A stretch of 64,000 bases of DNA from Perlabentimonas sp034003245. Its GTDB lineage: Bacteria; Bacteroidota; Bacteroidia; Bacteroidales; Tenuifilaceae. The stretch is taken from NCBI GenBank assembly GCA_034003245.1, contig JAVEYY010000013.1, positions 43,872-107,871 on the forward strand, written 5' to 3'. The first letter of the stretch is position 1. Every line of letters begins with the position of its first letter. The notes beneath the pieces were generated by a model that was not told the origin of the DNA, did not search any database, and saw only the letters and a program-made list of their open reading frames with translations. Position numbers and translations under genes: made by a program. This document shows, one piece after another, positions 62,894-64,000 of the stretch.

Positions 62894-63003
62894 AGGCTGT
62901 CGTATTAAAGATTTTTCTGTAAAGAGTGGTTAGTTAATTTTGGGGGTTAGTTTTAGGCTATACTAATCATTTTCCACAAGTACCATCTTTTATGCGACAG
63001 CCT
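62894..63003. mobile_element. Candidate MITE (110 bp, 19-bp terminal inverted repeats)
   Basis: The left end AGGCTGTCGTATTAAAGAT (62894-62912) and the complement of the right end (62985-63003, AGGCTGTCGCATAAAAGAT) match at 17 of 19 bases. The interior has no coding sequence. The GGCTGTC termini resemble those of some IS1182-type elements. No target-site duplication is visible, so a large-loop RNA hairpin is the alternative. Confidence 0.5.
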
Positions 63004-63075
63004 TTTTCACTAATATATCAAGGGTATACTGGTGCTTTTCTTCAAGAAAATCTAAACACAAACCTTTATCAGCAA

Positions 63076-64000
63076 ATGGACTCAGCTGCTCCTAAAACAT
63101 CGAAGTTAAGTTTATTAACATTGGTTGTATTGTTATCTATCTTAATTGTAACCCAAGTCCAAGCTCAAAGCACTCCCATTGAGGTTAAGACTACAGGTTA
63201 CGCCATTTTGGTTGATGGAAATCCAGCCGATTTTGAGGTTTACACCATACATAATTCCACCTACTGCCAGATTGATGATCTGGCAAGGGCTATGCGGGGT
63301 GTTTTTGAGGTGCAATCAAGAATAGCCAAAAATTCCGATGGGACTGAGTATCCAGAGTTTTGTATTACCACAGGGATGGAACAAAAAGGCTCAAGCGCAA
63401 AACCCGACTGTAAAACCCATTTGGCACAAAGCACTTATGCCCATCTTTTCGTTAATAACCAGCGTCGACCTACAACTCCCTATAGAATAAATAATGGCTA
63501 CTACTTTAAAATGGCCGATATTTTAAGGATTCTCGATAAGCAATTGGTGGTTGACCACACAAAGCGCACAATCGAAATTAGCACCAGTAAGCCCTTTGTA
63601 ATGCCATTGCCCAAAGTTCCCCAAGAGAATCCGTTACCTAAAAAGTGGACTCGAGTTCCTGCACATGTTGGCGCTGCAGTTGCTTCACTTAATGGCTATT
63701 TCGATGTGCACAGCTCATCCATACTGCTTAATCATCAGGTTGAAGATCATCTATCTGCAAATGCGGTTGTGATTGTACATATCCCCACAGGACGCCGAAT
63801 TGAGCTTCCCTTCGATGAAAAGGAGAACTCCTATGGTGGCGTGTATCGTGGTTTTTCGGATGGGTGGATCCCTGTGATTGCCCGCGTAGGCGAAGAACGT
63901 CTTTACACCTATGTAAATGCTGTGGGTGAGGTGATAAACCCCAAGATGCTTTTTACCACGGCTCGTGCATTTGAAAACGGTTACGCATTTGTAACCTACA
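63076..64000 (+). CDS. WG-repeat protein with copper amine oxidase-like N-terminal domain (cut by window end)
   Basis: The frame is open from the ATG at 63076 to the right edge, so the 3' end is missing. The N terminus has a signal peptide (SLLTLVVLLSILIVTQVQAQ). A copper-amine-oxidase-like stalk domain follows (DDLARAMRGVFEV, VADILRILDK-like IND). Near the edge is the start of a WG (KWG) repeat array (YVNAVGEVINPKMLFTTARAFENGYAFV), a pattern of surface-exposed repeats. The domain order is common for extracellular sensing or binding proteins in Bacteroidota. Function is unknown. Confidence 0.72.
   Translation, partial: MDSAAPKTSKLSLLTLVVLLSILIVTQVQAQSTPIEVKTTGYAILVDGNPADFEVYTIHNSTYCQIDDLARAMRGVFEVQSRIAKNSDGTEYPEFCITTGMEQKGSSAKPDCKTHLAQSTYAHLFVNNQRRPTTPYRINNGYYFKMADILRILDKQLVVDHTKRTIEISTSKPFVMPLPKVPQENPLPKKWTRVPAHVGAAVASLNGYFDVHSSSILLNHQVEDHLSANAVVIVHIPTGRRIELPFDEKENSYGGVYRGFSDGWIPVIARVGEERLYTYVNAVGEVINPKMLFTTARAFENGYAFVTY

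Noticed and set aside
1..64000. tRNA, rRNA, CRISPR array or prophage
   Set aside because: No cloverleaf, rRNA, regularly spaced repeat-spacer structure or phage structural gene was seen on reading.

Overview
The window reads as a chromosomal segment of an anaerobic or facultatively anaerobic member of the Bacteroidota, most likely order Bacteroidales in the broad sense. The reasons are perfect or near-perfect Bacteroidota -7 boxes (TAnnTTTG) before many genes, SPOR, LysM-PBP1, S46 peptidase and TSP3/EF-hand surface proteins typical of the phylum, a KorDABC/VorB-type 2-oxoacid:ferredoxin oxidoreductase, NrfHA nitrite reductase, a Reg_prop-SpoIIE signalling protein, and two LytS/LytTR pairs. 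I see no rRNA, tRNA, CRISPR array, prophage or intact insertion sequence. Base composition looks even throughout.

Layout. 1-6 kb: the 3' part of an AMP-forming acyl-CoA synthetase, a small RHH-like protein, a hybrid sensor kinase, and divergent tRNA-modification genes mnmA and truA. 6.5-14.5 kb: a small CarboxypepD_reg-like protein, plsY, an S46 dipeptidyl peptidase of the DPP7 type, a CDF metal transporter with a LysM/PBP1 protein, and an S9-like hydrolase. 14.6-22.9 kb: a large Na+/H+ antiporter with a cyclic-nucleotide-binding-like tail, a TolQ-like membrane protein, a LytS/LytTR pair, a TPR protein, a small Cys-rich protein and a lytic transglycosylase. 22.9-32.2 kb: uvrA, a two-gene envelope operon (duplicated domain plus SPOR, then a barrel with TSP3 and EF-hand), a TGS-containing nucleoside kinase and a beta-helix lipoprotein. 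32.4-44.3 kb: nrfH-nrfA-lipoprotein, a remarkable 1110-residue tandem duplication of a biotin-dependent carboxyltransferase, a Tat-exported DUF362 protein with its translationally coupled partner, and a Reg_prop-SpoIIE phosphatase.

44.4-53.7 kb is the metabolic core. An aminotransferase and a four-subunit 2-oxoacid:ferredoxin oxidoreductase lie on one strand. They are followed by a flavodoxin, then a three-gene operon of an ADP-forming acyl-CoA ligase, an Mpv17/PMP22-like membrane protein and a 52-residue membrane microprotein. The [FeFe]-hydrogenase maturase hydE is divergent from that operon. Together these would convert amino acids to 2-oxoacids, then to acyl-CoA plus reduced ferredoxin or flavodoxin, then to an acid plus ATP, with reductant disposed of as H2 (inference). 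53.7-64 kb: a LiaF-like/LytS/LytTR operon, a large HExxH metalloprotease with a TolB-type propeller and a C-terminal barrel-like region, an unrecognised secreted protein, an outer-membrane barrel, an InlB-type lipoprotein, a 110-bp MITE-like inverted-repeat element and the start of a WG-repeat protein cut by the window end.

The strongest candidates for something not well described are the fused double carboxyltransferase (35112-38444), the Mpv17-like/microprotein/ADP-forming ligase operon, the envelope pair at 25836-28686 and the MITE-like element at 62894-63003. I did not find an obvious defence island or a wholly novel multigene system.
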